Origin: Nitrospirota bacterium
GTDB lineage: Bacteria; Nitrospirota; Thermodesulfovibrionia; Thermodesulfovibrionales; JdFR-85
Assembly (NCBI GenBank): GCA_013151785.1
Contig: JAADHP010000086.1
Coordinates: 1 to 7,836, forward strand
Length of the DNA: 7,836 nucleotides
Direction: 5' to 3'
Position numbers and translations under genes: made by a program. The notes beneath the pieces are model-generated. The model saw nothing but the letters and a program-made list of their open reading frames with translations. It searched no databases and had not been told where the DNA came from. Positions 7,601 to 7,836 of the stretch are shown piece after piece. Position 1 is the first letter of the stretch. Each line of letters starts with the position of its first letter.

Positions 7601-7732
7601 ATTGGTACTACTACAGGCTCCAATATCTTTCAGTCCTTTGCCATCACTGTAATCGGTGGGCTTCTGACAGGTACCCTCTCCACCCTTGTGGTAGTACCCG
7701 TTCTGATATCCCTTAAATCTCCAGGGAACTGA
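4694..7732 (+). CDS. RND-family efflux permease, CzcA/HME-like with HAE-like features
   Basis: Inner-membrane proton-driven pump of 1012 residues, near but slightly below the usual 1020-1060. The start is fixed by TGATG coupling to the adaptor and by AGGGTGG (4680-4686). The layout is the standard duplicated RND fold: TM1 (about 11-31), porter/docking loop 1 (32-332), TM2-6 (about 334-488), TM7 (about 521-540), loop 2 (541-846), TM8-12 (about 850-1006). The porter loops look CzcA-like: YPGASPEEMELLVTRPIEDM, LPPIDEGAILIEYIMPPGTS and SGLPALFGVTIYG. TM4 reads AVGMIVDGAVVVSEN (393-407), matching the HME signature DFGxxxDGAVxxVEN except for Ala393 at the first Asp and Ser405; Asp399 and Glu406 remain. 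TM10 carries GIAVNNAI (916-923), with Asn920 at the place of AcrB Lys940. By hand alignment the CusA substrate methionines are not conserved (Ile572 and Glu655 at two sites). It ends soon after TM12. RND efflux is certain; metal versus organic substrate is open. Confidence 0.96.
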   Translation: MRTVLKALTQNPLVMVFAVVVTCFTGIFAATHMPVDLFPDLDIPVVNIITHYPGASPEEMELLVTRPIEDMVRGVQGVKRVSSTSALGVSEVTVQFTWGTSVRDARQLVQAALSRLNGLLPQGVVPTMENIGTTLQEVTGYVVYGPQDTINIRDMVRYDIRSRLMSIDGVSGVQILGGDRRAFIVAAEPAVLAGVHLTVDDLVDTLRRRNSTIVAGYLTGTDREYFVTGDARFKDIDEIRSIMLETSDGQPIPITSVARLSEGKMPRHYIVHGDGRAAIAFIVRKQPGASAIKVADEVNREIRQLKSLFPPGTRIKKFYDQSEIISEARDGIYSGLILGALLAVLVLYFFLGHWRPTLIVASTIPLTFLAALGIMRLFGLGLNVITMSALTLAVGMIVDGAVVVSENIFRHRQMGKSALDASMDGAVEIAGPDASGVFTTVAAFLPLVLITGIAAVFLRPFGLTVSIALLVSLLMSLTVVPVLFSISEFSVPGEGFMGARFLGYFRDILARLLQFCLLHRKATIFTAFCSLGLLGLVFISGRPRMLPPIDEGAILIEYIMPPGTSLEESNRIGAMLDSIALSEEDVSCVYRRTGSPEEGYQIEGVNRGEIVIKLRPESQRSHSVTDVIQRLRKAYSQFQGVVFLYHQPTQEKIDESFSGLPALFGVTIYGTDTDRLISLADRIEGIMSAEPSISNIVNNTKIKAREIVVRLRYPELARYRVSTEQVFDTLESAFSGVEATDIIKQQERIGILVKLRGIDIHRPEDVRNIPLSTSTGEIIPLDRVADVRLIHTPSTITRLNGQREITLVAEVEGSIPHVVSRLREKFRQVKLPEGYSIEFTGQYRVLTKTVWELLMVVLTAVILIYLIMAMQFRSLFQPLMILTTIPLSLVGAVMALFLTRRGLDVSVGMGIVTLVGIAVNNAIILVDYANSELKRGKNVTDALFQASSVRLRPILMTALTTIFALIPIAIGTTTGSNIFQSFAITVIGGLLTGTLSTLVVVPVLISLKSPGN

Positions 7733-7753
7733 TTATATGTTAATCTAATACAT

Positions 7754-7775
7754 CCTTTTTGATTCGATAAAAAGG
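7754..7775. terminator. Candidate bidirectional terminator hairpin
   Basis: A perfect 7-bp inverted repeat, CCTTTTT (7754-7760) and AAAAAGG (7769-7775), with the loop GATTCGAT, lies 21 bases after the permease stop and 4 bases after the stop of the putative convergent gene. The stem is AT-rich and no long T-run follows on the plus strand (GCAGTTTATT), so termination would be weak. Its position between convergent genes favours this role. Confidence 0.45.
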
Positions 7776-7779
7776 CAGT

Positions 7780-7836
7780 TTATTCAGATTCCAGAATCCC
7801 CTCTAACTCCTCTATAAATCCGACCTGGGCAGGATT
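7780..7836 (-). CDS. C-terminal end of an unidentified convergent gene (partial)
   Basis: Reading the minus strand from base 7836 gives 18 codons, NPAQVGFIEELEGILESE, then TAA (complement of 7780-7782). The acidic, amphipathic, helix-like composition and the stop placed just before a symmetrical hairpin are what a genuine protein end would look like. An 18-codon open frame is easily met by chance, and the family is not recognisable from this much. The start lies outside the window. Confidence 0.45.
   Translation of the reverse strand, partial: NPAQVGFIEELEGILESE

Overview
The window carries a Gram-negative tripartite RND efflux operon together with its likely two-component regulator. Five consecutive plus-strand genes fill almost all of it: the 3' part of an OmpR/PhoB-type response regulator, its sensor histidine kinase, a lipoprotein TolC/CusC-type outer-membrane factor, an HlyD-type periplasmic adaptor and a 1012-residue RND permease. 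The last 57 bases appear to hold the extreme 3' end of a convergent minus-strand gene. The outer-membrane factor and RND pump show a diderm host. GC content looks moderate, and AGG/AGA are common arginine codons. This would fit lineages such as Nitrospirota (Thermodesulfovibrionia) or Desulfobacterota, but that placement is a guess and no marker gene is present.

Layout: 1-543 response regulator (5' truncated), overlapping by ATGA the kinase at 540-1994. A 90-base gap (1995-2084) with possible hairpins and a perfect TATAAT hexamer precedes the outer-membrane factor (2085-3587). The adaptor (3600-4694) follows after 12 bases with a strong Shine-Dalgarno, and the permease (4694-7732) overlaps the adaptor stop by one base (TGATG). 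A symmetrical hairpin at 7754-7775 lies between the permease and the putative convergent gene.

How the genes work together: the kinase would sense an envelope signal and phosphorylate the regulator, which by analogy with CusRS/CzcRS-type loci would control the pump genes. The permease would take substrate from the periplasm or inner-membrane outer leaflet and pass it through the adaptor-linked outer-membrane channel. The permease is the most interesting protein. Its porter domains and its TM4 VDGAV motif resemble the heavy-metal (HME, CzcA-like) RND branch, but the first Asp of the HME signature is lost, TM10 has an HAE-like GIAVNNAI motif, and the CusA methionine triad is not apparent. Its substrate cannot be predicted with confidence.

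The most interesting DNA-level signal is a set of GC-rich imperfect palindromes at gene 3' ends (1933-1974 and a tandem pair at 3513-3578). They resemble REP-type intergenic repeats and have been read through, so they now encode the C-terminal tails of the kinase and the outer-membrane factor. No RNA genes, CRISPR arrays, insertion sequences or transposases were seen, and there is no gene-free stretch longer than about 90 bases.
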